Under the pieces are notes generated by a model. It searched no databases. It was given only the letters and a program-made list of their open reading frames with translations, and was not told the origin of the DNA. Shown piece by piece: positions 45,917-53,790 of a stretch of 64,000 nucleotides of DNA (position 1 is its first letter; each line of letters begins with the position of its first letter). Origin of the DNA: CAWFLT01 sp963816795 (GTDB taxonomy: Bacteria; Acidobacteriota; Vicinamibacteria; Vicinamibacterales; SCN-69-37); NCBI GenBank assembly GCA_963816795.1, contig CAWFLT010000007.1, positions 1 through 64,000 on the forward strand, in the 5' to 3' direction. The translations under genes were made by a program, and so were the position numbers.

Positions 45917-47059
45917 TCAATCAATCTCGATAATGCCCGATCGCTCGCCGTCCGATGGCCGGTCGATGGTCACCATCGCAGGCTGAGCGCTTTCCTCTGC
46001 GGCGCGAGGCAGCCGGGTCTGCGCAAAGTGGCGAACTTCGCGCACGACGTCGTCGTCGGTGGGCGGGACGGGGCGTTCGTGGAGGCGCACGTAGAGGCGG
46101 AGCATCGGATCGTCGAACGTGTAGCGCTTGCCCTGCGAGCGAATGAGGTCGACGTCCTCGAGCCACGAGAGATAGTCCTTGGTCGAGCCCGGCGTCCGGC
46201 GGAGGTGCTGCGCGATCTCGGTGAGATTCAACGGCTCGTCGTCGGCGAGGATGCCGAGAATCGCCTTGAGGGCGCCATAGCCGCGCGCGCGGTGCAGGCG
46301 GAATTCGTAGCTCTCCCGGCAGCGGGCGGCCAGCCGGCCGTCCGGAGCGAGCAGGGCCGCGAGCGCCGCCACCGGATCGATCGCGGGTCCCATCGTCGCG
46401 AGCGCTTCGAGGAGCAGATGCACGTAGGCCGCGCGTCCGGCCGACAACGCGGCGACCGGCGCAGCGATCTGCTCGGCCCAGTCGCGGCGGCCCCCGTCGA
46501 TGAGCAACGCGAGCGAGACGATCTCGACCGTCTGGAGCGGTGGCACGTGCACGACTTCGAAGCGCGCCGGCGCATCGCGGAGCAGCCGGTGCGCGCGTGC
46601 CGTGAACTTCGACGCCAGGACGAAGCTCGACGGGCTCGCCGCCAGGCGCGCGACGACTTCGCGTTGAACGTGCCTGAGTCCCGGGAAGCTCTCGAACGTC
46701 CGGATGTCGAGGGCTTCATCGAGGAGAAACATCGGGGCGGTGCCGTCGGCGCCGAGGGAGCGATCGAAGAAGCCCATCCACTCTTCGAACGCCGCACGCG
46801 TGTTCGCTGCCGGAACATACGGGCCGCTCGGCGCAGGCCGCAGGCGGCTGGTCAGCCTCGTCGTCGCCAGGCACCGTTCCGGAGTCGTCGCCGATGCGGC
46901 GAGATTCAGGTACTGCGCCCGCTCCGCGCCCAGCAGGCGCTCGATCCGCAAGAGCAGCGACGTGCGGCCGGAACCGCAGCCACCGAGGACGACGGGAATC
47001 CGGCCGGCATCGGTCGAGGCCAGGATGCGGTGCTCCAGCGCCGGCCGCTCGATGATCAC
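45917..47059 (-). CDS. AAA-type ATPase with C-terminal winged helix, coupled to hutU
   Basis: A 380-residue STAND/archaeal-ATPase-like protein. Walker A is GGCGSGRTS (residues 26-34), with arginine where lysine is usual. Walker B is MFLLDEA (about 110-116). Further blocks (SFVLASKFTARAHRLLRDAPARFEVVHVPPLQTVEIVSLALLIDGG) fit an Orc1/Cdc6-like helical lid. The C-terminal third holds a winged helix (LNLTEIAQHLRRTPGSTKDYLSWLEDVDLIRSQGKRYTFDDPMLRLYVRLHE). Its ATG overlaps the hutU stop (47056-47059), so it is translated with hutU, although nothing in its sequence points to histidine metabolism. It may be a DNA-linked switch; function is open. Confidence 0.78.
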   Translation of the reverse strand: MIIERPALEHRILASTDAGRIPVVLGGCGSGRTSLLLRIERLLGAERAQYLNLAASATTPERCLATTRLTSRLRPAPSGPYVPAANTRAAFEEWMGFFDRSLGADGTAPMFLLDEALDIRTFESFPGLRHVQREVVARLAASPSSFVLASKFTARAHRLLRDAPARFEVVHVPPLQTVEIVSLALLIDGGRRDWAEQIAAPVAALSAGRAAYVHLLLEALATMGPAIDPVAALAALLAPDGRLAARCRESYEFRLHRARGYGALKAILGILADDEPLNLTEIAQHLRRTPGSTKDYLSWLEDVDLIRSQGKRYTFDDPMLRLYVRLHERPVPPTDDDVVREVRHFAQTRLPRAAEESAQPAMVTIDRPSDGERSGIIEID

Positions 47060-48735
47060 GACGAGGACTCCGTCGGACGGCCGAGCATCGGGATCCGGAC
47101 GCCGCGCTCGCGCGCCGTCTCGATCGCGAGAGGGTAGCCCGCGTCGGCGTGCCGGGCGACGCCGATGCCGGGATCGGACGTGAGCACACGCTCGAGCTTC
47201 TCGTCGGCCTCGCGGGAGCCGTCGGCGACGACCACCATGCCGGCGTGGAGCGAGTAGCCGATGCCGACGCCGCCCCCGTGATGCACGGACACCCAGGTGG
47301 CCCCCGATGAGGTATTCAGGAGGGCATTCAGCACGGGCCAGTCGGCGATCGCGTCGCTGCCGTCGAGCATCCCCTCGGTCTCGCGATTGGGTGACGCCAC
47401 CGATCCCGTATCGAGGTGGTCGCGGCCGATGACGATGGGGGCCTGCACGACGCCGCGACGGACCAGGTCGTTCAAGGCCAGGCCAAATCGCGCGCGCTCG
47501 CCGTACCCCAGCCAGAAGATTCGTGCCGGCAAGCCTTGAAACGCGACTCGTTCACGAGCCATCCGGATCCACCGGCAGAGCGCCTCGTCGCCGGCGAACA
47601 TCTCGAGCGCCAACTGGTCGGTCGCGTCGATGTCCGCAGGATCGCCGGAGAGCGCGGCCCAGCGGAACGGCCCCTTGCCCTCGCAAAAGAGCGGGCGGAC
47701 GTACTCCGGCACGAAGCCGGGGATATCGAAGGCGTTGGCGACGCCGGCCTGCTCGGCCTGGGCGCGCAGGTTGTTGCCGTAGTCGAACACCACGGCGCCT
47801 CGCGACTGGAGCGCGAGCATGGCGCGGACGTGCGTGGCCATGGCGCGCATGGCCTCTGCCACGTACTCGTCCGGCGCGCGCGCGCGCAGGCGTGCGGCCG
47901 CCGCGAGCGAGTGGCCGTTGGGCACGTAGCCGAGCAGCGCATCGTGCGCGGAGGTCTGATCGGTGACGATGTCGGGCGTCACGCCCCGAGCGACGAGCTC
48001 GGGCAGGACGTCAGCGGCGTTGGCTTCGAGGCCAATCGAGCGGGCGACGCCCTGCCGGCAGCAGTCGGCGGCCCGCGCCAGCGCGGCGTCCAGCGAGGGC
48101 GCCGTTTCGTCGAGATAGCGTGTCGCCAGCCGTCGCGCGATCCGCGCCGGATCGACGTCGACGACGAGCGCGACGCCGCCGTTCATCGTCACCGCGAGCG
48201 GCTGGGCGCCGCCCATGCCGCCGAGACCGGCGGTCACCGTGAGGCGGCCGCGAAGCGACCCGCCGAAATGGCGGCGCGCCACCGCGGCGAGGGTCTCGTA
48301 GGTCCCCTGCAGGATGCCTTGGGTGCCGATATAAATCCACGATCCGGCGGTCATCTGTCCGTACATCGTCAAGCCGCGATCTTCGAGATCGCGAAACTTC
48401 TGCCAAGTCGCCCAGGCCGGAACCAGCAGGGAATTGGCAATCAGCACGCGCGGTGCCCACGCGTGGGTGCGGAAAACCGCGACGGGTTTGCCCGACTGGA
48501 CGAGCAGGGTCTCGTCGTGATCGAGCTGGCGGAGCGCGTCGACAATCGCATCGAAGGCCGGCCAGTTGCGCGCCGCCCGGCCCGTGCCGCCGTAGACGAC
48601 CAGATCTTCCGGCCGTTCGGCGACGTCGGGGTCGAGGTTGTTCATCAGCATGCGCAGCGCCGCTTCCTGCGGCCAGCCCTTGCAGGAGAGGGTGGTCCCG
48701 CGTGGTGCGCGAATCGTGCGCGTGGCGATCGACAT
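47056..48735 (-). CDS. hutU: Urocanate hydratase
   Basis: A 559-residue NAD-dependent cytoplasmic enzyme, second in histidine breakdown, turning urocanate into imidazolonepropionate. Typical motifs are VYGGTGRAARNWPAFDAI, GQMTAGSWIYIGTQGILQGTYET, the NAD-binding GLGGMGGAQPLA, DYGNNLRAQA, RPLFCEGKGPFRWAALSGDP and the C-terminal GATWVSVHHGGGVGIGYSLHAGMV. Length is normal and the frame open. It lies 107 bases downstream of hutH on the same strand. hutI and the later steps are not in the window. Confidence 0.97.
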   Translation of the reverse strand: MSIATRTIRAPRGTTLSCKGWPQEAALRMLMNNLDPDVAERPEDLVVYGGTGRAARNWPAFDAIVDALRQLDHDETLLVQSGKPVAVFRTHAWAPRVLIANSLLVPAWATWQKFRDLEDRGLTMYGQMTAGSWIYIGTQGILQGTYETLAAVARRHFGGSLRGRLTVTAGLGGMGGAQPLAVTMNGGVALVVDVDPARIARRLATRYLDETAPSLDAALARAADCCRQGVARSIGLEANAADVLPELVARGVTPDIVTDQTSAHDALLGYVPNGHSLAAAARLRARAPDEYVAEAMRAMATHVRAMLALQSRGAVVFDYGNNLRAQAEQAGVANAFDIPGFVPEYVRPLFCEGKGPFRWAALSGDPADIDATDQLALEMFAGDEALCRWIRMARERVAFQGLPARIFWLGYGERARFGLALNDLVRRGVVQAPIVIGRDHLDTGSVASPNRETEGMLDGSDAIADWPVLNALLNTSSGATWVSVHHGGGVGIGYSLHAGMVVVADGSREADEKLERVLTSDPGIGVARHADAGYPLAIETARERGVRIPMLGRPTESSS

Positions 48736-48820
48736 TGCGATACTGGTGAGCAGGTCCGCAGTCTAGGGAAGTCGTCACTGTAAAGAACGGCTTCCACCGT
48801 GTCAACGATTGACAACTCGT

Positions 48821-48841
48821 GCCGTTCCAAGTTGGAACGGC
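48821..48841. promoter_or_regulatory. Perfect palindrome directly after hutH
   Basis: GCCGTTCCAA and TTGGAACGGC form 10-bp perfect arms around a single central base, starting one base past the hutH stop on the minus strand and about 85 bases before hutU. It may be an operator for the second gene or an RNA stability or attenuation element. There is no T tract, so a classical terminator is unlikely. Confidence 0.45.
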
Positions 48842-48842
48842 T

Positions 48843-50432
48843 CTACTGCAGATTCAGATCGCACGCGCGTTCAATCGCGCCCGACGCGATCAGCGCCGCG
48901 ATGGCCTCGATGTCAGGCGCCGGCGGACGGTCGACGGTGAGCGTCGGCACGATACGACGCACCTCGGCCTGGACGCGCGCGAGTGGCGCAGACGTGGTGA
49001 GCGGTGCGAGCAGGTCGAGGCCCTGACACCCGGCGAGGATCTCGACGGCGACGACCGTCGTCGCGAGCTCGATCGCTGCAGCGGCCTTGAGGGCGGCGCC
49101 CATGCTCATGCTCACGTGATCCTCGCGGCCGGCCGAGGTCGGGATCGTGTCCGCCGCCGCCGAGTGGGTCAGCGTCTTGATCTCAGCGGTCAGGGCGGCG
49201 GCCGTCACTTGCGCCATCATCAGGCCGGAGTTGATGCCCGACTCCTGCACGAGGAACGGCGGCAGGCCGCTTTCGTGCGAGGTGAGCAGCCGGTCGAGCC
49301 GTCGCTCGCTGATCGTGGCCAGTTGGGCGACCCCGATCGCGAGGGTGTCGGCCGCGAGGGCGATCGGCGCGCCATGGAAGTTGCCGCCGGAGACGATGTC
49401 TCCGGCGTCAGCGAAGACCATGGGGTTGTCGGTGGCGCTGTTGGCCTCGATCTCGGCGAGCCGGCGCGCGAAGCCGATGGCTTCGCGCGCCGATCCGTGG
49501 ACCTGCGGCGCACAGCGCATCGCATAGGCGTCCTGCACGCGGCCGCAGTTTTCGTGCGACTTGTTGATCGCGCTGTGCTGTCCCAGCCGCCAGAGGTTGT
49601 CGGCGGACGCGGCCTGGCCGGGGACCGGCCGGGCCGCGTGGATTCGCGCTTCGTAGGGGTGAAAGGATCCGCGCAGCGCGTCCACCGACATCGCCGCGGC
49701 GATGTCGGCGGCGCGGGCCAGCCGCTCGGCGGCCAGCACGGCCAGCGCGAGCTGGGCGGTGCTGGCCTGCGTGCCGTTGATGAGCGCGAGCCCCTCTTTG
49801 GCGGCGAGCGTGACCGGCTGCACGCCGGCGCGCGCCAGCGCGTCGGCGGTGGGAAGAAAACGACCTCGGGGTGGGGTCAGACCGGGGTCAGACCTCTGGG
49901 TTTCGGGGTCTGACCCCGGTCTGACCCCACCCCTGACGTCGTTTTCTTCCACTTCGCCTTCACCCACCAGCACCAGCGCGAGGTGCGCGAGCGGCGCCAG
50001 ATCGCCGCTCGCGCCCACGGAACCGCGCGACGGAACGCGGGGATGAATCCCCGCGTTCAGGAGCGCGATCAGCGTCTCGAGCGTCTCCAGCCGAATGCCG
50101 GAGAAACCCTTCGCCAGCACGTTGGCCCGAAGCGCGATGAGGGCGCGCACGACTGGCACCGGGAGCGGCACGCCGACGCCGGCCGCGTGACTGCGAAGTA
50201 AATTCAATTGGAGGGCGGCGAGCCGATCGGCCGGAATCGCGACTTCGGCCAGCGCGCCGAATCCCGTGTTGACGCCATACACCGGCGTGCCGCGCGCCGC
50301 GTGCGCGTCGACGACGGCGCGCGCGGCCCGCACACGATCGGCGGCGTCTGGTGTCAGTCCGACTGACTCACCGCGATGCGCGATCCGATCGAGCGCATCG
50401 AGTGTGAGCGACGTCCCGTCGAGCAGCACCAT
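48843..50432 (-). CDS. hutH: Histidine ammonia-lyase carrying an in-frame palindrome insert
   Basis: About 529 residues, first enzyme of histidine breakdown, releasing ammonia to give urocanate. The MIO cofactor forms from A144-S-G in GSVGASGDLAPLAHLAL (numbering from an upstream TTG; three less from the ATG at 50432 that I prefer). YGVNTGFGALA, LINGTQ, QD(A)Y(A)MRCAPQVHG and ENSATDNP-like (NSATDNPMVF) motifs are intact. After LVGEGEVE, where homologues have a short loop, about 30 extra residues (RGGVRPGSDPETQRSDPGLTPP core) are coded by a 99-bp palindrome, then homology resumes at TADALARAGVQPV. Without it the length would be normal. It is divergent from purA. Confidence 0.95.
   Translation of the reverse strand: MVLLDGTSLTLDALDRIAHRGESVGLTPDAADRVRAARAVVDAHAARGTPVYGVNTGFGALAEVAIPADRLAALQLNLLRSHAAGVGVPLPVPVVRALIALRANVLAKGFSGIRLETLETLIALLNAGIHPRVPSRGSVGASGDLAPLAHLALVLVGEGEVEENDVRGGVRPGSDPETQRSDPGLTPPRGRFLPTADALARAGVQPVTLAAKEGLALINGTQASTAQLALAVLAAERLARAADIAAAMSVDALRGSFHPYEARIHAARPVPGQAASADNLWRLGQHSAINKSHENCGRVQDAYAMRCAPQVHGSAREAIGFARRLAEIEANSATDNPMVFADAGDIVSGGNFHGAPIALAADTLAIGVAQLATISERRLDRLLTSHESGLPPFLVQESGINSGLMMAQVTAAALTAEIKTLTHSAAADTIPTSAGREDHVSMSMGAALKAAAAIELATTVVAVEILAGCQGLDLLAPLTTSAPLARVQAEVRRIVPTLTVDRPPAPDIEAIAALIASGAIERACDLNLQ
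49852..49950. repeat. 99-bp palindrome inserted in hutH
   Basis: Outer arms 49852-49864 and 49938-49950 pair over 13 bases (ggaagaaaacgac/gtcgttttcttcc). Inner arms 49868-49894 and 49907-49933 pair over 27 bases without mismatch and are built from GGGGTCAGACC words. The loop is 12 bases. Total length is 33 codons, so the hutH frame is preserved. GGGGTCAGACC-type words are common cores of REP-like elements in many bacteria. Confidence 0.95.
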
Positions 50433-50461
50433 AGCGGGCAAGAAGGTATCATGCTACCGAC

Positions 50462-51751
50462 ATGAATCTTTGTGTGCTTGGCGCCCAATGGGGCGATGAG
50501 GGAAAAGGAAAGATCGTCGATCTGTTGACGCCCCATTTTTCCCTGGTCGGACGCTATCAGGGCGGACACAACGCCGGACACACCGTCTACGTCAACGGGC
50601 GCAAGTTCGTGCTCCACCTCATTCCCTCCGGCATTCTGCACCCTGACGTCGTCTGCCTCATCGGCAACGGCGTCGTCGTCGATCCGCACGCGCTGTTCGC
50701 GGAAGTCGACGAGCTGAAGACGCTTGGCATCGAGGTCGGCGGCCGCCTGCTGGTCAGCGACAAGGCGCACTTGATCCTCCCGTACCACCGCGAGCTCGAC
50801 GTGCTGGCGGAAGCGCGTCGCGGCGAGCGCAAGATCGGCACGACCTCGCGCGGGATCGGTCCCGCCTACGAGGACAAGGTCGGCCGTCGCGGTGTGCGAG
50901 TCGGCGACCTCGCGGATCAGACCGACGATGGCCCGCTGGCGAGCGCCGTGCGCGAGAATGTCGCCGCGCGGAATCGGCTGGTCGGCAACTCCGACATGAA
51001 CTGGCAAGCCGTACTGACCGATCTGCGCACGATGTGGGGCCGGCTGCAACCGCTCGTCGCCGACACGTCGTTGTACCTGTTCAACGCGATGAAGGCGGGC
51101 CGGCGCGTGATGTTCGAAGGGGCGCAAGGGACGTTGCTCGACATCGATCACGGCACCTATCCGTTCGTGACCTCGTCCAACGCGACCGCCGGCGGCGCGG
51201 CGACCGGGCTGGGAATCGGTCCGCGCGCGATCGGCCAGGTGCTCGGCGTCGCCAAGGCGTACACCACGCGGGTGGGGGAGGGGCCGCTCCCGACCGAGCT
51301 GCTCGGTGCGATGGGCGAGCGTCTGCGCGAAACAGGACAGGAGTACGGCGCGTCCACCGGCCGGCCGCGGCGCTGCGGCTGGTTCGACGCGGTGGCCGTG
51401 CGTTACGCTGCGCGCGTCAACGGCCTCGACTTTCTCGCGATCACCAAACTCGACGTCCTCGATGGCGTCGACGAGTTGCAGATTTGCACCGGCTATCGAT
51501 GTAACGGCAGCGACCTGGCGGAGATGCCGGGCGATGTCGCGCAGTTGGCCGCGTGCGAGCCGGTCTACGAGACGATTCCGGGCTGGACAGGATCCACGCG
51601 CGGGGTCACGGTGTTCGAGGATCTTCCTGAAGGAGCCCGGCGGTACATCGCCCGGCTCGAGGAAACCAGCGGCGTTCCTGCCGCCATCATCTCGACGGGT
51701 TCAGAGCGCGATCACACGATCATTCGCGACCCGTCGCTCTTCCAGAAATAA
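50462..51751 (+). CDS. purA: Adenylosuccinate synthetase
   Basis: A 429-residue cytoplasmic enzyme joining IMP and aspartate with GTP in AMP synthesis. WGDEGKGK (residues 10-17, catalytic D12) and GHNAGHT (35-41, catalytic H40) are intact. TTSRGIGPAYEDK, FEGAQGTLLDIDHGTYPFVTSSN, GPLPTEL and the C-terminal ISTGSERDHTI complete the family pattern. Length is normal. It starts about 30 bases from the divergent hutH start, so the two promoters must overlap the genes or each other. Confidence 0.97.
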   Translation: MNLCVLGAQWGDEGKGKIVDLLTPHFSLVGRYQGGHNAGHTVYVNGRKFVLHLIPSGILHPDVVCLIGNGVVVDPHALFAEVDELKTLGIEVGGRLLVSDKAHLILPYHRELDVLAEARRGERKIGTTSRGIGPAYEDKVGRRGVRVGDLADQTDDGPLASAVRENVAARNRLVGNSDMNWQAVLTDLRTMWGRLQPLVADTSLYLFNAMKAGRRVMFEGAQGTLLDIDHGTYPFVTSSNATAGGAATGLGIGPRAIGQVLGVAKAYTTRVGEGPLPTELLGAMGERLRETGQEYGASTGRPRRCGWFDAVAVRYAARVNGLDFLAITKLDVLDGVDELQICTGYRCNGSDLAEMPGDVAQLAACEPVYETIPGWTGSTRGVTVFEDLPEGARRYIARLEETSGVPAAIISTGSERDHTIIRDPSLFQK

Positions 51752-51842
51752 GAAGAACGAGGGCACGGAGAAGAGCTAGAGGGCACGGAGAAGAGCGTTC
51801 ACCTCGCTCCGTGCTGGACGTTGCCTGTAGCTCGCCGCCGGA

Positions 51843-52304
51843 TCAGTGGGCGCTGGCCGCCGCTGGCGCGCAGAACTTGTCGAACGCCATCGTGAGCAGG
51901 TCGGAGATGCCCTGCGCGGATCGCTGCTCGATGTCGCGCCGCTCGACCATGTAGATCAGCTTGCCGTCGCGCATCAGCGCGATCGAGGGCGACGAAGGCG
52001 GAAACCCGGTGAAGTACTGGCGCGCACGGTCGGTCGCGTCAACGTCAGCGCCGGCGAACACGGTCGCCACGGTATCGGGCCGATTGGCGTGCTGCAACGC
52101 CATGGCGATGCCGGGTCGGGCCTTGCCTGCGGCGCACCCGCACACAGAGTTGACGACCATCATGGTCACGCCCGGCGACGTGAGCACGGTGTCGACGTCA
52201 GCGGCAGTGCGGCACTCGCGCGCGCCAACAGAGACCAGTTCTTGACGCATCGGAGCGACGAGATATTCGGGATAAGGCAAAGCAAAACCTCCAGGAAGCG
52301 ACAC
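51843..52304 (-). CDS. Bacilliredoxin (BrxA/BrxB, YphP family)
   Basis: A 153-residue thioredoxin-fold protein with the diagnostic C55-G-C57 active site in NSVCGCAAGKARPG. It also has an N-terminal (L)PYPEYLVAPMRQELVSVG and a later GFPPSSPSIALMRDGKLIYMVERRDIE, all typical. In Firmicutes such proteins remove bacillithiol from oxidised proteins; which thiol is used here is unknown. The frame is intact. It converges with purA. Confidence 0.93.
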   Translation of the reverse strand: MSLPGGFALPYPEYLVAPMRQELVSVGARECRTAADVDTVLTSPGVTMMVVNSVCGCAAGKARPGIAMALQHANRPDTVATVFAGADVDATDRARQYFTGFPPSSPSIALMRDGKLIYMVERRDIEQRSAQGISDLLTMAFDKFCAPAAASAH

Positions 52305-52364
52305 CGGCGTTCTGACGCCGGCACTGCGATCAATTATAGAGGACGACGACCGGCGATTCCTCGC

Positions 52365-53375
52365 TTGAGTCGACCCTGCTCATGTCCGACGTCCGCGCTG
52401 GTGCTGTTCGACCTCGACGACACCCTGTTCGACCATTCGCACGCGACCGAGCGGGCCCTTGCCCGGCTGCGCCGGGCCGAGCCGGCGCTCGCGGCCTGGA
52501 CGAGCGAGGAGCTCCAGACCCGCCACGGCGCGGTGCTGGAGACCCTCCACCAGGAGGTGCTGGCTGGCGCGCTCTCGATCGACGCGGCGCGGGAGGAGAG
52601 ATTCCGGCGCCTGCTCACGGCGGCGTCCTCCAGTGAACTGGCCGCGCGCCGGGCCGCCGTCGTGGCCGCTCTGTATCGCGACAGCTACGCCCGCGAGTGG
52701 CGCGCCGTGCCCGGCGCTGTCGCCCTGCTCGAGGCGCTCAAGCGCGCCGGCGTCGGCGTGACGGTCATTACGAACAACCTGACGGCCGAGCAGCGCAGGA
52801 AGATCGACGGCGTCGGCCTGGCGCCGCTCGTCGACCACCTGATCACCTCAGAGGCGGTCGGGGTGAAGAAGCCGGACGCGGCGATCTTCCGGGCGGCGCT
52901 CGACGCGTCAGGTACCAGGGCCAATGAGGCGGTCGTGCTCGGCGATGCCTGGCCGATCGACATCGCGGGCGCGCAGGCGGCCGGCATCCGCGCGGTCTGG
53001 TTCAATCGGACCGGCCTGCCGAGCCCGGATGCGTCAGTGCCGGAGCTCCGATCGCTCGAGCCGATCGAGCACGCAGTGTGGGCTGCTGCTGACAGGAGCC
53101 TAGAAGGTACGAGGCGCGTACCGCGTTCTTACTTAGGGCGCCGTGTGGGACCTGGTGTGGAACCCGGCGGCCTCGAGCTCGCCTCTCAGCTCGTCGAAGA
53201 TCTTTCGCGCTGCCGCGGCATCGCCGGTCAGCTTCAGCAGCCGGTCGACGCCGAACATCCTGAAGCGGATGGCTTCCATGTGAAACGCCGCGATCGCGCG
53301 CTGGAGCGCCTCGGCGGTCTCCAGCAACTCAGGGGTGTGTTCTGTCGTCGGCAGCGCGCGCAGGGCGATGAGTAA
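52365..53375 (+). CDS. HAD-superfamily hydrolase; start and tail uncertain
   Basis: The conserved part (about 52395-53090, 230 residues) is a HAD phosphatase. Motif I is LVLFDLDDTLFDHS with nucleophile and general-acid aspartates, motif II is VTVITNN, motif III has K in VGVKKPDAAIF and motif IV is VVLGDAWPIDIAGAQAAGI. A helical cap lies between motifs I and II, as in subclass I (YjjG-like) enzymes. The frame has no ATG near its start. I use TTG at 52365, but an ATG at 52382 in another frame may be the true start with a lost base near 52390. Beyond about 53095 the frame stays open but loses homology and runs antisense to the next gene, so the real end is probably earlier. Confidence 0.75.
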   Translation: MSRPCSCPTSALVLFDLDDTLFDHSHATERALARLRRAEPALAAWTSEELQTRHGAVLETLHQEVLAGALSIDAAREERFRRLLTAASSSELAARRAAVVAALYRDSYAREWRAVPGAVALLEALKRAGVGVTVITNNLTAEQRRKIDGVGLAPLVDHLITSEAVGVKKPDAAIFRAALDASGTRANEAVVLGDAWPIDIAGAQAAGIRAVWFNRTGLPSPDASVPELRSLEPIEHAVWAAADRSLEGTRRVPRSYLGRRVGPGVEPGGLELASQLVEDLSRCRGIAGQLQQPVDAEHPEADGFHVKRRDRALERLGGLQQLRGVFCRRQRAQGDE

Positions 53376-53417
53376 GGCGTCGATCTTCGCCAACGACGCC
53401 GCGGTCTTCTCTGACAT
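53133..53417 (-). CDS. Small helical hypothetical protein
   Basis: A 94-residue protein predicted almost fully helical (KTAASLAKIDALLIALRAL, LLETAEALQRAIAAFHMEAIRFRMFGVDRLL, AAARKIFDELRGELEAAGF). Its composition is that of a real protein, with few arginine runs, so I prefer it over the antisense extension of the HAD frame. No motif is recognised. It stands between convergent HAD sequence and the word-repeat block, in the place where pstB would be expected after pstA, but it is not an ATPase or PhoU-like protein. Confidence 0.6.
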   Translation of the reverse strand: MSEKTAASLAKIDALLIALRALPTTEHTPELLETAEALQRAIAAFHMEAIRFRMFGVDRLLKLTGDAAAARKIFDELRGELEAAGFHTRSHTAP

Positions 53418-53439
53418 CGGACGCTATTCTGTCATACAG

Positions 53440-53790
53440 ACTGTTTTCAATGGGTAATGGGTAATCGGCAATCTGCAATGGCAGAGACATCGGCAATCGG
53501 CAATCCCGATGGGCAATCGGGAAATCGACAATCTGTGGATGGGGAAAGTGAAATGGGGAATGTTTCGATGGGAAATGGCAAATGGACAATGGGCGCCCAT
53601 TGTCCATTACCCATTCTCCATCGGTGTTGTCCGTTGCCGATTATCCATTGTCGATCGGCGTTGTCCGATTGCCGATTACCCATTGTCGATCGGTGTTGTC
53701 CGATTGCCGATTACCCATTGTCCATCGGGATTGTCCATTGCCGATGTGTTTGCCATTGCAGATTACCGATTGCAGATTATCGATGAACTA
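53440..53790. repeat. Word-repeat block with overall dyad symmetry
   Basis: About 350 bases made almost only of the words AATCGGCAATC, GGGTAATGG, GGAAATGG and their complements (GATTGCCGATT, CCATTACCC). The left half is mainly in one orientation and the right half in the other. TAATCGGCAATCTGCAATGGCA near 53465 faces TGCCATTGCAGATTACCGATTGC near 53750. On the right are two 35-base tandem units at 53646-53680 and 53681-53715 differing at one base, then a degenerate third. It lies between the small helical gene and the pstA stop. Confidence 0.85.

Noticed and set aside
53440..53790. CRISPR array
   Set aside because: The repeated words are not separated by regular unique spacers, unit lengths vary, and no cas gene is in the window.
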